Notes: generated from the letters alone by a model not told the origin. DNA of 64,000 nucleotides from Sporolactobacillus laevolacticus DSM 442 (GCF_000497245.1 NZ_AWTC01000004.1:92124-156123), one strand, 5' to 3'. Counted from the stretch's first letter, positions 35,843 through 43,987 are shown. Translations and numbers: made by a program.

Positions 35843-36286
35843 GTGCTTCAGGAAAAATTGGCGATCATCGCTAATTACATGTGGAAACAATCCATTGTTG
35901 CGTTGAATCAAACGCTATCAGAGACAGAAATCCGTCATTTCAATATGAACGATTATTATTATTTGACTGTGATTGATCAGATGGAAAATCCAAAGCTTGG
36001 CCAGCTGGCGGACGAGCTCCGATTAACAAAACCGGCTATATCAGCAATTGTCAAACGATTAATGAAGAATGACCTAATTGAAAAAACGCAATCGGAAGAG
36101 GACAAACGCATTTTCCATTTAAAGGTCACTGAAAAAGGACAGAAAATCATTGAAGGCGATTATAAGTCGTTTAAAGATCTGTCAGAATTGCTCGAGCATA
36201 CGGTTTCTCAAGAACAGCTCAACGTCTTGAATCAAGTACTTGATCAAGTTGTGGACCAATTGAAAGAGAACAATGCAGAGGAGTGA
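35843..36286 (+). CDS. MarR-family transcriptional regulator
   Basis: 147 residues: helical dimerisation ends and a winged helix LGQLADELRLTKPAISAIVKRLMKNDLIEKTQSEEDKRIFHLKVTEKGQKII (about 50-105). GTG start with GGAGGTG seven bases upstream. It begins an operon with the YvaD- and YvaE-like genes and has a strong palindrome in its promoter, so it probably represses the SMR exporter in response to a drug-like ligand. Confidence 0.87.
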   Translation: MLQEKLAIIANYMWKQSIVALNQTLSETEIRHFNMNDYYYLTVIDQMENPKLGQLADELRLTKPAISAIVKRLMKNDLIEKTQSEEDKRIFHLKVTEKGQKIIEGDYKSFKDLSELLEHTVSQEQLNVLNQVLDQVVDQLKENNAEE

Positions 36287-36300
36287 TCTAAATAGGCAGA

Positions 36301-36687
36301 ATGAAATGGTTTTTCTACGTCACTGATGTTGGTTTTTTGCTTTATTGGCTCATTACCTTGCTGCATGTGATCCCGGAGTCAATGCTATTTAAGGATTATC
36401 ATAATCCGCTGCTCGTTTCCTGGAATTGGTCGTTTCTGCCGCTCGATTTATTCATATCGTTTACCGGATTAATGGCACTCTATTTTTACCGAAAAGGGAA
36501 GGACACGTGGCGGAATTTTTCGCTTATATCGCTTGTGTTGACTTTTTGTTCGGGATTACAGGCGATCGCCTTTTGGGCCATTCGATTCGATTTTGATTGG
36601 ATTTGGTGGGTGTTTAACCTGTATCTAATGATCTATCCGCTGTTTTTTCTCCCCAAGTTGCTTATACAATCCAAACTGGCGAGGTGA
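36301..36687 (+). CDS. YvaD-like (DUF5360) membrane protein
   Basis: 128 residues with four predicted helices: VTDVGFLLYWLITLLHVIP, WNWSFLPLDLFISFTGLMALY, FSLISLVLTFCSGLQAIAFWAIRF and WVFNLYLMIYPLFFL. Resembles B. subtilis YvaD, which also sits next to the SMR gene yvaE. Function unknown; perhaps an accessory to the exporter. Ends in a 4-base overlap with the frame of the next gene. Confidence 0.7.
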   Translation: MKWFFYVTDVGFLLYWLITLLHVIPESMLFKDYHNPLLVSWNWSFLPLDLFISFTGLMALYFYRKGKDTWRNFSLISLVLTFCSGLQAIAFWAIRFDFDWIWWVFNLYLMIYPLFFLPKLLIQSKLAR

Positions 36688-36692
36688 TTCAA

Positions 36693-37016
36693 GTGAGCTG
36701 GCTCTATCTCGGGTTGGCGATTATGTTTGAAGTCTATGGAACAGTGTTGATGAAATATTCGAAAGGATTATCGAATCTATCGCTTGATGTATTGATGATG
36801 CTTTCTTACATAATCAGTCTTAGTATGCTTCCACTTGCGCTGAAAAAGATTGAGATTGGAACTGCCTATGCAGTCTGGTCGGGTATGGGCATCGTGTTCA
36901 TTGTGACTATTGGCGTTATCTTTTTCAAAGAGTCGCTTTCGTTACAGAAAATCGTGTTTATCGCGTTCATTGTGATCGGCGCAATAGGCTTGAATTTAGT
37001 AGGCGAAGCACATTAA
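36693..37016 (+). CDS. Small multidrug resistance (SMR) exporter, YvaE-like
   Basis: 107 residues, four helices. The essential Glu lies in LAIMFEVYGTVLMKYSKG (helix 1); KKIEIGTAYAVWSGMGIVFIVTIGVIFF is the typical SMR signature. Works as an antiparallel dimer exporting cationic drugs or guanidinium-type compounds against protons. GTG 36693 chosen since AGGTGA lies five bases upstream. Third gene of the marR operon. Only one SMR gene is present; a partner is not seen. Confidence 0.87.
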   Translation: MSWLYLGLAIMFEVYGTVLMKYSKGLSNLSLDVLMMLSYIISLSMLPLALKKIEIGTAYAVWSGMGIVFIVTIGVIFFKESLSLQKIVFIAFIVIGAIGLNLVGEAH

Positions 37017-37093
37017 ATAAGCAGGGGATCAGGACTTTCGGGGTATTGTGCCTGCTCTATTTCATCAATCACATATAATTGTGAATATTTTCT

Positions 37094-37102
37094 TGCTATA
37101 AT
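37094..37102 (+). promoter_or_regulatory. Extended -10 promoter of leader/MFS unit
   Basis: TTGCTATAAT: a TG-extended perfect -10 box about 30 bp before the leader peptide start. No good -35 box is seen. Confidence 0.55.
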
Positions 37103-37131
37103 TAGAGAATTAAAACTTAGGAGGAACAAAC

Positions 37132-37188
37132 ATGCAAAAAGTACAACTCTTCTTTTCAAACCGGGAAGTAGGAGGGTGCACGCTCTAA
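37132..37188 (+). CDS. 18-residue leader peptide
   Basis: ATG at 37132 with a perfect TTAGGAGG site, encoding MQKVQLFFSNREVGGCTL and then TAA. It overlaps the left arm of a hairpin (37165-37213) and precedes an MFS gene by 70 bp. This is the layout of translation- or transcription-attenuated drug resistance genes, where a stalled ribosome on the leader frees the downstream gene. No similarity to a known leader was recognised. Confidence 0.6.
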   Translation: MQKVQLFFSNREVGGCTL

Positions 37189-37240
37189 CAATCGCTGTAC
37201 GTTCTCCTGCTTCTCCTAATTAAACCTATACTTTAATTAG
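37165..37240 (+). promoter_or_regulatory. Attenuator-like hairpins before MFS gene
   Basis: Hairpin 1 pairs GAAGTAGGAG (37165-37174, inside the leader) with CTCCTGCTTC (37204-37213). Hairpin 2 is a perfect CTAATTAAA / TTTAATTAG (37216-37240). CTCCTAA at 37213-37219, between them, can also pair with the leader's own ribosome site (TTAGGAG, 37117-37123). The pairings exclude each other. Confidence 0.55.
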
Positions 37241-37258
37241 AAAGCGGGAAACGGAAAC

Positions 37259-38437
37259 ATGACTATTGCTTCATATAATATTCGTTTATTATTTTGGTCC
37301 GACTTTTTCGGCACCATGAATTTCTTGCAGCCGGTTTTGACGCTGTTCTATCTACAGCGCGGCTTGAACGCTCAGGATATTTTTATTGTGCTGTTCTGCT
37401 GGAGCGCCGCTGTGCTGGTCGGCGAAATTCCGACCGGCGTGTATGCGGATCGCTTTGGTCCGAAATGTTCATTCATTACCGGTGCTATCTTCAGGATTGC
37501 CAGTATCGCTCTGCTGATTTTTGCATCAGAACCATGGATGTTTTTCCTTTACAGCTTTATCAATGGATTTTCCGCAACTTTTTATTCAGGGGCTGATGAG
37601 GCATTTATCTATGAATCTCTGAAAGAAAGCCATCAGGAAAATCAAATGGATCGAGCGATGGGTAAAATCCAATCCGGCAGCTTTATCGCCATGATCGTCT
37701 CGGTGTTATTCGGGGCTTACGTAGCGAAAGATTTGACCACATCACAGTTTGATCTGCTGATTATGCTCACGATTATTTTTCAAATAGCTGAGCTGGTTCT
37801 GACGCTATTCTTGAGGAAACCAAAAAGATCCGCCGAACCGTTCGAGAATCCATTTCGCCAGATCAAGGAAGGCTTTCTTGTCATCCGTCGGAAACCGCTG
37901 CTGCTCTTGATGTTTCTGAATGTGACACTGGTGTTCATTCCGGTCGGCGCAGTCTTTAAAAATTTTGACCAGCCATTTCTGACCCACGCCGGTGTTCCGG
38001 TAAGCGCGATCGGCTTTTTCTATGCCGGAGCAGCCGTGCTTGGCTTCTTCGCCTCGCGATCCATCGGCTGGTTGAGCAGTCATTATTCGCGAATTGCATT
38101 GATGTTCGTGACCGGTGCGTTATCGGTTGCAGGTTTGGTGCTGGCTGCGTATGCCGGCTCGGGATTGTGGCTGGCGATCGGCGTCTTTATTTTGCTACGG
38201 ATCGTTCAAGTGATCCGTTACCCGATCTATTCGCAGATCAGTAATGATTACATTCCGTCGTCAGTTCGAGCGACGACAATTTCACTACTGTCTATTGTGG
38301 ATTCTTGCTGTGATTTGGCCGTTTTTCTCACACTGTCATTTGTTGCAGCCGGAAATTCGATGCATCCGATTTTTCTCGGCGCCGCGGGTATTGCGCTAGT
38401 CGGCATGCTGCTGCCGATCCGTCCGTTAAATGAATAA
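37259..38437 (+). CDS. MFS transporter (drug efflux-like)
   Basis: 392 residues, twelve predicted helices. Helix 2-3 loop GEIPTGVYADRFGPK is the MFS motif A (GxxxDRxGxK-like). N-terminus FWSDFFGTMNFLQPVLTLFYLQRGLNAQDIFIVLF is typical of a branch with macrolide/tetracycline-type and unassigned exporters. Only a poor ribosome site (GCGGGAAACGG) precedes ATG 37259, which suits control by the leader structure. A terminator follows directly. Confidence 0.82.
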   Translation: MTIASYNIRLLFWSDFFGTMNFLQPVLTLFYLQRGLNAQDIFIVLFCWSAAVLVGEIPTGVYADRFGPKCSFITGAIFRIASIALLIFASEPWMFFLYSFINGFSATFYSGADEAFIYESLKESHQENQMDRAMGKIQSGSFIAMIVSVLFGAYVAKDLTTSQFDLLIMLTIIFQIAELVLTLFLRKPKRSAEPFENPFRQIKEGFLVIRRKPLLLLMFLNVTLVFIPVGAVFKNFDQPFLTHAGVPVSAIGFFYAGAAVLGFFASRSIGWLSSHYSRIALMFVTGALSVAGLVLAAYAGSGLWLAIGVFILLRIVQVIRYPIYSQISNDYIPSSVRATTISLLSIVDSCCDLAVFLTLSFVAAGNSMHPIFLGAAGIALVGMLLPIRPLNE

Positions 38438-38445
38438 AATGAGAG

Positions 38446-38475
38446 AAGAACCAGGTGCAAGCCTGGTTCTTTTTC
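38446..38475 (+). terminator. Terminator of MFS gene
   Basis: AAGAACCAGG / CCTGGTTCTT stem with T tail, eight bp after the stop codon. Confidence 0.85.
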
Positions 38476-38477
38476 CA

Positions 38478-38800
38478 ACCAACGAGTGAAAAGTGAAAAC
38501 GAATTTCGAAAGTTAATCAAATGAGTGAAAAGTTAAAGCGAACCAAGAAAAAGTGAAAACCAACGAGCGAAAAGTGAAAACGAATCTCGAAAGTTAAAGC
38601 TAATGAATGAAAAGTTAAAACGAACCAAGAAAAAGTGAAAACTAAAAAAAGAAAGTGAAAACGAATCTCAAAAGTTAAAGCTAATAAATGAAAAGTAAAA
38701 ACGAACGGAGCCAAAGTGAAAACCAACGAGAATAAAGTAAAAACGAAATCACCAAAAGTGAAACCAGAATCTATTAAAGCGGAACCGAATATCAAGAGTA
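38478..38800 (+). repeat. A-rich ~20-bp repeat array (array D)
   Basis: About sixteen monomers alternating AAAAGTGAAAACGAATCTCG and AAAAGTTAAAGCTAATGAATG forms. The block CCAAGAAAAAGTGAAAAC recurs at 38543 and 38625, exactly 82 bp apart; GAATYTCG blocks at 38501, 38582 and 38663 recur every 81. It follows a plus-strand MFS gene and its terminator, in the same orientation. A minus-strand reading frame across it is an artefact of the periodicity. Confidence 0.8.
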
Positions 38801-38884
38801 ATGATCTACAATAGACGATATGTTCATCTAACCCCATATATATAAAAACTGCTTGACAGGAGTGTCTGCACAAATTATATTTAG

Positions 38885-38896
38885 TTGTACATACAA
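38885..38896 (+). promoter_or_regulatory. MarR operator copy 1
   Basis: TTGTACATACAA: 5-bp arms TTGTA/TACAA with a 2-bp centre, 35 bp before the marR start. The reverse complement of the same site is found again in front of the downstream MFS gene. Confidence 0.7.
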
Positions 38897-38930
38897 ATGA
38901 ATCGATCAGTTAAGAAAGGAGTTGCAGACT

Positions 38931-39350
38931 ATGGGGGACTTTTTGAAAGATTGTCTCTATTTTACGACAAATCGTCTTAGCCGGGTGATTACGAAAATGG
39001 CGGATGAGGAATTTGCAACGACCGGATTCAGCCCAATGTACGGTTATCTATTGCTTCTGGTGATTAGAGATCCGGGGAGCACACAGAAAAAGTTAGCGGA
39101 TCAACTTGATATTGCACCTTCTACGCTGACTCGATTTATTGAGAAGCTGGAAGGAAAGGGGTTAGTGAACAGAACTGCCCAAGGAAAATCCGTATTGGTT
39201 TATCCGACAGAGAATGGAAAGGCACTAGAAGAAGAGATCCGCATGGCGTCAAAGCGGTTGCATAACAGGTATGAACAAATTCTTGGAAAAGAGACAGCCG
39301 GTTTTTTATCTAAAGAGCTTGTGCGATCAAGCGATCAACTTGAAGAATAA
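38931..39350 (+). CDS. MarR-family transcriptional regulator
   Basis: 139 residues. Winged helix QKKLADQLDIAPSTLTRFIEKLEGKGLVNRTAQGKSVLVYPTENGKAL (about 55-105). ATG 38931 is ten bases after AAAGGAG. Identical operator sequences lie before this gene and before the next MFS gene, so it most likely represses both. The MFS gene has a premature stop, which may leave this regulator without a working target. Confidence 0.87.
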   Translation: MGDFLKDCLYFTTNRLSRVITKMADEEFATTGFSPMYGYLLLLVIRDPGSTQKKLADQLDIAPSTLTRFIEKLEGKGLVNRTAQGKSVLVYPTENGKALEEEIRMASKRLHNRYEQILGKETAGFLSKELVRSSDQLEE

Positions 39351-39366
39351 TGAATTTTGAATAAAG

Positions 39367-39378
39367 TTGTATGTACAA
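39367..39378 (+). promoter_or_regulatory. MarR operator copy 2
   Basis: TTGTATGTACAA, the exact reverse complement of the site at 38885, located between marR and the MFS gene. Confidence 0.7.
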
Positions 39379-39411
39379 CGAAGCGAAAACAGGAGATGGA
39401 GTGAACATCAA

Positions 39412-40668
39412 GTGGAAGTGCGTGTAAAATCAGCAAAGCTTTATTATGGATGGGTTGTTGTTCTCGTAACGTTTATTACGCTTCTCGTATCTGCGGGTGT
39501 CCGGGCAATGCCGAGTATTCTCATTGTCCCATTTCAACAAGAATTTGGTTGGAGTCGCGGAAGCATCTCCAGTGTGATTTCAATTGGTATTTTATTATAC
39601 GGACTGGTGGGTCCTTTTTCAGCGGCGTTGCTGCAAAAGTTTGGTATTCGTCGAGTGGTGGTAGGCTCGCTGGCGGTTCTTGCGCTCAGTTTGGCGATCA
39701 CACCAATGATGACTGCTCTGTGGCAATTTGAGCTTTTATGGGGTCTGATCTCGGGACTCGCTACAGGGATGATGGCGAATGTGCTTGGTGTAACGGTAAG
39801 TAATAACTGGTTTGTTGAGCGCAAGGGACTTGTTGTCGGTATGCTGACTGCAAGCAGTGCAACCGGGCAGCTGCTTTTCTTGCCGATGCTCGCATAAATT
39901 ACAGTTGGTGCGGGTTGGAGATACGCCATGTATACGGTTGTTTTGGTAGTCGTCTTGGCAATGATCATTGTCGCACTCTGGATGCGGAATCATCCTTATG
40001 ATATGAACTTGGCTCCCTATGGATCTAAGGAACTTGTTCAACCGGAACCAATCAAGGGAAACTCATTTCTCGTGCCGCTTATAGCGCTTCGTTCGGCGCT
40101 GGCCAACCGCACATTCTGGCTGCTGGCAGGCACATTCTTTTTCTGCGGCTTTTCAACCAACGGCTTGATCGGCACACATTTGATTCCGGCTGGCCATGAT
40201 CATGGCATATCTGAGGTAACGACCACGGGACTCCTGGCGTTGATGGGTGTGTTTGATCTCGTGGGCACAACACTTTCGGGCTGGCTGTCGGATCGGATGG
40301 ACAGCCGTAAACTGCTTTTCTGGTATTACGGTCTGCGCGGACTTTCTTTGCTCTTTTTGCCTTATGCACTTGACGAGGCGAGTCCGATGCTGATGATCTT
40401 TTCCGTATTCTATGGTCTTGACTGGATTGCCACGGTTCCGCCGACGGTTAAACTCGCTGCAAAGGAATTCGGTAATGCTAAGGCGGGCATGATTTTCGGC
40501 TGGGTTGCAGATGCTCACCAAGTCGGTGCGTCCGTAGCTGCATTTGGCGCGGGCGCGATGCGCGACTGGCTTGGAAGCTACACGGTTCCTTTCATAGCAG
40601 CAGGAGCAGTTTGCTTACTTGCAGCGTTTATGTCGATTTCGATTTCAAAACATCCAGTGGAAGCATGA
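39412..40668 (+). pseudogene. MFS transporter (YcxA/OxlT-like) with in-frame TAA
   Basis: From GTG 39412 the frame encodes YYGWVVVLVTFITLLVSAGVRAMPSIL and continues to ATGQLLFLPMLA, stops at TAA 39895-39897, and resumes in the same frame with ITVGAGWRYAMYTVVLVVV to a normal end (VEA) at 40668. The combined 418 residues match the length and twelve helices of the CynX/NimT/YcxA-type MFS branch. The stop falls in the middle of helix 5, so the truncated products would not work. Either a recent nonsense mutation or a sequence error. Confidence 0.8.
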
Positions 40669-40755
40669 TATAAATAGGGTGTGAAAATTGAAATAGATTA
40701 GTATTGAGTTTGTCCGAGGAGAAATTAAATTGTTTTCGCTACAACCCTAATGATG

Positions 40756-40761
40756 TATAAT
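40756..40761 (+). promoter_or_regulatory. -10 box of the toxin-antitoxin pair
   Basis: Perfect TATAAT 38 bp before the antitoxin start; the -35 region (TTTTCG at 17 bp) is poor. The following TGATGTATAATGT/TATATATGATGTATATGA stretch is repetitive and may hold the antitoxin operator. Confidence 0.4.
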
Positions 40762-40798
40762 GTATATATATGATGTATATGATTGGCGGTTGCTCGAA

Positions 40799-41053
40799 AT
40801 GAAACGAAAACAAATCTACTTAACTGATCATTTGGATAAGCAATTGTCAGAATTGGCTGCGTCTAAAGGCGTGCCTCAGGCTGAAGTCATACGCGAAGGA
40901 TTGGAACTGTACTTAAAGTCGTTCGAGGACAAAGATCAAGAATGGGATGAATTGATTCATCAGATGAAAAAATCGACGCTTCATGACTTAAAGTGGAGCA
41001 GAGACGAACTGTATGAAGATCGTTACCGGAGGAACTCCGATTATGAGCAATGA
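40799..41053 (+). CDS. VapB-like ribbon-helix-helix antitoxin
   Basis: 84 residues. The N-terminal MKRKQIYLTDHLDKQLSELAASKGVPQAEVIREGLELYL is a ribbon-helix-helix DNA-binding domain; the acidic/basic C-terminus (DLKWSRDELYEDRYRR) would wrap the toxin. It overlaps the toxin gene by 11 bases, the usual coupling. ATG 40799 has almost no ribosome site. It should neutralise the PIN toxin and repress its own operon. Confidence 0.82.
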   Translation: MKRKQIYLTDHLDKQLSELAASKGVPQAEVIREGLELYLKSFEDKDQEWDELIHQMKKSTLHDLKWSRDELYEDRYRRNSDYEQ

Positions 41054-41459
41054 GACAATATTGGTTGACACGAACATACTTATCTATGCGTGGGATCACA
41101 AAAAAGGCAATAAGCAACGAAAAGCGATTGAAACGCTTGATCGTTTTAAAGGTCAATTATGCCTTTCCACTCAAAATCTGTCGGAGTTCACCGCTGTAAT
41201 GATGAGAAACCAATGCGATCTTAATTGGCTGCATCAAACAGTTCGCAGATTCACTCATCTGATGACTGTTCTGCCTCTAACACAGGAAGAGATAGTGATG
41301 GCCATCCAAGCGGTGCAAAAGCATCAGATGCATTATTGGGATGCACAAATTTGGGCTGTCGCTCATACGAATGGTGTTGCTTCAATTTTTACAGAAGACG
41401 GCCCAATCGGAGAAACAATCGAAGGGGTCAAGTACATAAATCCTTTGGCGGGAAAATGA
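41043..41459 (+). CDS. VapC-like PIN-domain toxin ribonuclease
   Basis: 138 residues. PIN acidic residues seen: Asp in ILVDTNILIYAWD, Glu in NLSEFTAVM, Asp in HYWDAQIWA and Glu/Asp in IFTEDGPIGETIEGV. These coordinate Mg2+ for cleavage of structured RNA, often initiator tRNA. ATG 41043 follows CGGAGG nine bases upstream, inside the antitoxin gene. The set with the RHH antitoxin forms a complete type II toxin-antitoxin module. Confidence 0.85.
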   Translation: MSNETILVDTNILIYAWDHKKGNKQRKAIETLDRFKGQLCLSTQNLSEFTAVMMRNQCDLNWLHQTVRRFTHLMTVLPLTQEEIVMAIQAVQKHQMHYWDAQIWAVAHTNGVASIFTEDGPIGETIEGVKYINPLAGK

Positions 41460-41514
41460 GGTGCAGCTGCCCTATTTCTTTTTTTGCTGAAAATAATGAA
41501 ACGAGAGGATGCTC

Positions 41515-42009
41515 GTGAACATGGCCCAACAATCATGGACAAACAACGATGGATTTACCATCGACACAAATAAAAACTTCTTGGATGTAGATGTGATTTA
41601 TGATTTTCTGCACAATGAATCGTATTGGGCGAAAGAGATCACAAAAGATCTCGTAGTGGAGGCTATTCGAAATTCGACTCTTTGCTACGGAATCTATGAA
41701 GGGAATCCTACAGAAGGAAAGGCAAAGCAGGTCGGTTTCGCCCGGGTCGTTTCCGATCTTGTCCGATTTGCATGGCTCGGTGATGTGTTCGTTGTTCCCG
41801 AGTACAGAGGACGGGGTTTAAGCAAATGGCTGATCAGCACAATCACAAACCATCCTCAGTTGAAAGGGGTCAGTTTCCAGCTTGCAACTGGTGACGCGCA
41901 TGGACTTTATGCGCAATACGGATTCCATCCGATTGACCACATTGAACGAAAAATGGAGCGGACAATGAACTGGGATGAGATACATAGAGGTCATGAACTA
42001 AATAAATGA
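41515..42009 (+). CDS. GNAT acetyltransferase
   Basis: 164 residues. Core: FAWLGDVFVVPEYRGRGLSKWLISTITNHPQLKGVSFQLATGDAHGLYAQYGFHPI, with the RGRG acetyl-CoA loop and the C-terminal LYAQYGF motif. Substrate unknown. GTG 41515 lies seven bases after AGAGG; ATG 41521 and 41509 are alternatives. Convergent with an ArsR-like gene. Confidence 0.82.
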   Translation: MNMAQQSWTNNDGFTIDTNKNFLDVDVIYDFLHNESYWAKEITKDLVVEAIRNSTLCYGIYEGNPTEGKAKQVGFARVVSDLVRFAWLGDVFVVPEYRGRGLSKWLISTITNHPQLKGVSFQLATGDAHGLYAQYGFHPIDHIERKMERTMNWDEIHRGHELNK

Positions 42010-42037
42010 ATCATAGACAGGCTTTTTAAAAATAGTA

Positions 42038-42074
42038 AAATGGCTTTTCCTCGAGTGGGAAAAGTCATTTTTTT
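42038..42074. terminator. Terminator between GNAT and ArsR-like gene
   Basis: AAATGGCTTTTCC / GGAAAAGTCATTT (one wobble) with T7; flanks allow both directions. The right arm overlaps the last codons of the minus-strand gene. Confidence 0.8.
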
Positions 42075-42394
42075 AATTCAGCATAATTTTTATTATCTAG
42101 GCTATGGAGCACAGCATCAAGAAGTCCGGGAAAAAGCGCATTCAAGTCTTTGTTCCTTATTGAAATGCATCGCTGAGTTCCCTCTATTCTCGTTTGGATC
42201 ACACCTGATTCTCTTAAGACCTTGAAGTGGTGAGAAAGCGTTGACTTAGGTCCGGAAAGATTCAGAGCACCGCAGGACTGTTCGCCATTTTCGGCTAATC
42301 GCCGGACAATATCCAGCCTGATGGGGTCGCTAAGGGCGTAAAGTACCGTTGGGAGGCTCATTTCTTGGAGACTTGGGTGGTACAATGTTCGCAC
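42065..42394 (-). CDS. ArsR-family HTH regulator
   Basis: 109 residues: PTVLYALSDPIRLDIVRRLAENGEQSCGALNLSGPKSTLSHHFKVLRESGVIQTRIEGTQRCISIRNKDL is the ArsR winged helix with the STLSHHFKVL recognition helix. No obvious metal site (single Cys in SCGAL and RCISI), so it may sense an organic ligand. GTG 42394 chosen (AGGTGA five bases upstream). Divergent from an MFS gene with an 11-bp inverted repeat between them, hence its probable repressor. Confidence 0.83.
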   Translation of the reverse strand: MRTLYHPSLQEMSLPTVLYALSDPIRLDIVRRLAENGEQSCGALNLSGPKSTLSHHFKVLRESGVIQTRIEGTQRCISIRNKDLNALFPGLLDAVLHSLDNKNYAELKK

Positions 42395-42454
42395 CGTTTT
42401 CACCTGCCGATTTTATTTCTTAATTGCATTATATCATGATCCATCTTATAATTT

Positions 42455-42482
42455 CTATTGTTCGATTATATTCGAATAATAG
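42455..42482. promoter_or_regulatory. ArsR-type operator in divergent promoter
   Basis: Arms CTATTGTTCGA and TCGAATAATAG (one mismatch) around a TTATAT centre, 20 bp before the MFS start and 61 bp from the ArsR-like start. Confidence 0.7.
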
Positions 42483-42501
42483 AAAAGAGGTGTTTCCATT
42501 T

Positions 42502-43686
42502 TTGAAAACAAAAGTAGGCGTGTTTTTCTGTATGATGTTTGTCATTGGGACAGATACATTCATTGTCTCTCCTTTGCTGCCAACCCTTCGGCAGGTTTAT
42601 GGGATTTCGGTTGAGCACTCGAGCTGGATCGTGTCTGCGTATGCACTTGGGTAAACTGCGCTCGCATTGATCGTCGGTCCGCTGTCAGATGGATGGAATC
42701 GGAAAACAGTGATGGTTTCCGGTATGATCGGATTCGGAGTCTTCACATTTTTATGTGGTTTTGCCTCCAACTTTTGGATGATGATCCTTTTCCGCTTTTT
42801 TGCCGGAGTGAGCGCAGCAGTTACTTCACCGCAAGTCTGGGCAGCTATTCCGCAGTTGGTTCCGAAAGACAAAATATTGAAAGCGATGGGTATTGCAACC
42901 GCAGGTCTTGCTATTGCTCAGACATTGGGCGTCCCAATTGGCAGCTATCTCGCTTCTTTCGGATGGAGGATTCCGTTCATCGTGATTAGCGTCGGTTCCT
43001 TTGTACTTGTGTTTCTCATTGCTTTCATGCTCCCGTCGATGCCGCCGGTGCTGGAGAACGGATTACGTCGTTCTATTCTTGAAAATTATCGCTCCTTGCT
43101 TCGTACGCCGGGTTCAAACCGTGCTTTTCTCGCTTATTTTATTTTTCAGACGGGCAACTTTGCGGCGTTTTCGTTTATCGGGACATGGCTATCCGATCAA
43201 TACAAGCTGGATGTAGCAAGCATTGGCACCGTATTTTTGTTCCTCGGTCTCGGGAACGTGTTGAGCAGCTTTTTCAGTAGCAGCTTTGTTCAGAAGATAG
43301 GCATGAAAGTGTCCTTTGCTTGCGGAATGGCACTCGCTATTGTGATCTACATGCTCCTTCCTTTCGTGCCTGGAATTATTTATGTAAAAGCAGCTTATTT
43401 TTGTCTTTTTTTCCTCTTAGGCATGATTTTTCCAATAATGATGAGCTTGCTCCAGCAGCTGTCATCGACAGCGCGGGGCACGATTTCTTCGCTTGCCAAC
43501 GCGTTGATGTACCTTGGAACGACAATTGGCTCATCAATCGCCGGGATGCTTTACGCAAATACAGGGGGATTTGTCTCCGTCAGCCTGTTTGCGGTTATCT
43601 GTTTTTTTCTCTCTTTGATTTTATATATGAACAGCGGACTTTTTCCATTCAGCAGGCAGGCGCAAACTGAAAAGAAGCAAGTATAA
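42502..43686 (+). pseudogene. MFS transporter (DHA1-type) with in-frame TAA
   Basis: From TTG 42502 (AAGAGGTG upstream) the frame reads KTKVGVFFCMMFVIGTDTFIVSPLLPTLRQVYGISVEHSSWIVSAYALG, meets TAA at 42652-42654, and continues in the same frame as TALALIVGPLSDGWNRKTVMVSG to 43686. The motif A context (SAYALGY-A-GPLSD) shows that the lost codon should be Tyr, a one-base change. All twelve helices are otherwise intact (394 residues). A resident ArsR-like regulator and operator lie upstream. Confidence 0.8.
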
Positions 43687-43696
43687 TATAAAATTT

Positions 43697-43835
43697 AAAG
43701 TTAGACCGAATCGCGAAAAAGTTAGGCCGAATCCCGAATTTGTTAGACCGAAAAACAAAAGTTAGACCTAAACAAAAAAAGATAGACCAAATCCCAAAAA
43801 AGTTAGGCGGGAATCCAAAAAAGTCAGACCGAATC
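43697..43835 (+). repeat. A-rich ~20-bp repeat array (array E), GTTAGACC variant
   Basis: Seven monomers with the core AAAGTTAGACCGAATCCC; starts at 43700, 43721, 43742, 43761, 43781, 43802 and 43823 (mean spacing 20.5 bp; every fourth is 81 bp apart). It follows the MFS pseudogene in the same direction. The rest of the gap to 43948 holds nothing clear. Confidence 0.75.
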
Positions 43836-43948
43836 GAGTTCCTACTGCATCAATTGCTTGTTCACCAGTGCTAATCATGAGCTTGTTCGCCGATTTGTCT
43901 AAATTGTAGAAAGAAAACACCTAGTTAAAAAATGTTAGTAGGTAATTT

Positions 43949-43967
43949 ATTGTATGTGTAGTACAAT
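43949..43967 (+). promoter_or_regulatory. Operator overlapping the hxlR-type promoter
   Basis: ATTGTA-TGTGTAG-TACAAT inverted repeat, 21 bp before the HxlR-family start; the right arm TACAAT also serves as a -10-like box. Confidence 0.5.
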
Positions 43968-43987
43968 AGATACAGGGGTGAATAGTT

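Noticed and set aside
38517..38873. 118-codon minus-strand frame (FVFTFHLLALTF-like repeats)
   Set aside because: By-product of array D; no ribosome site and no sensible protein composition.
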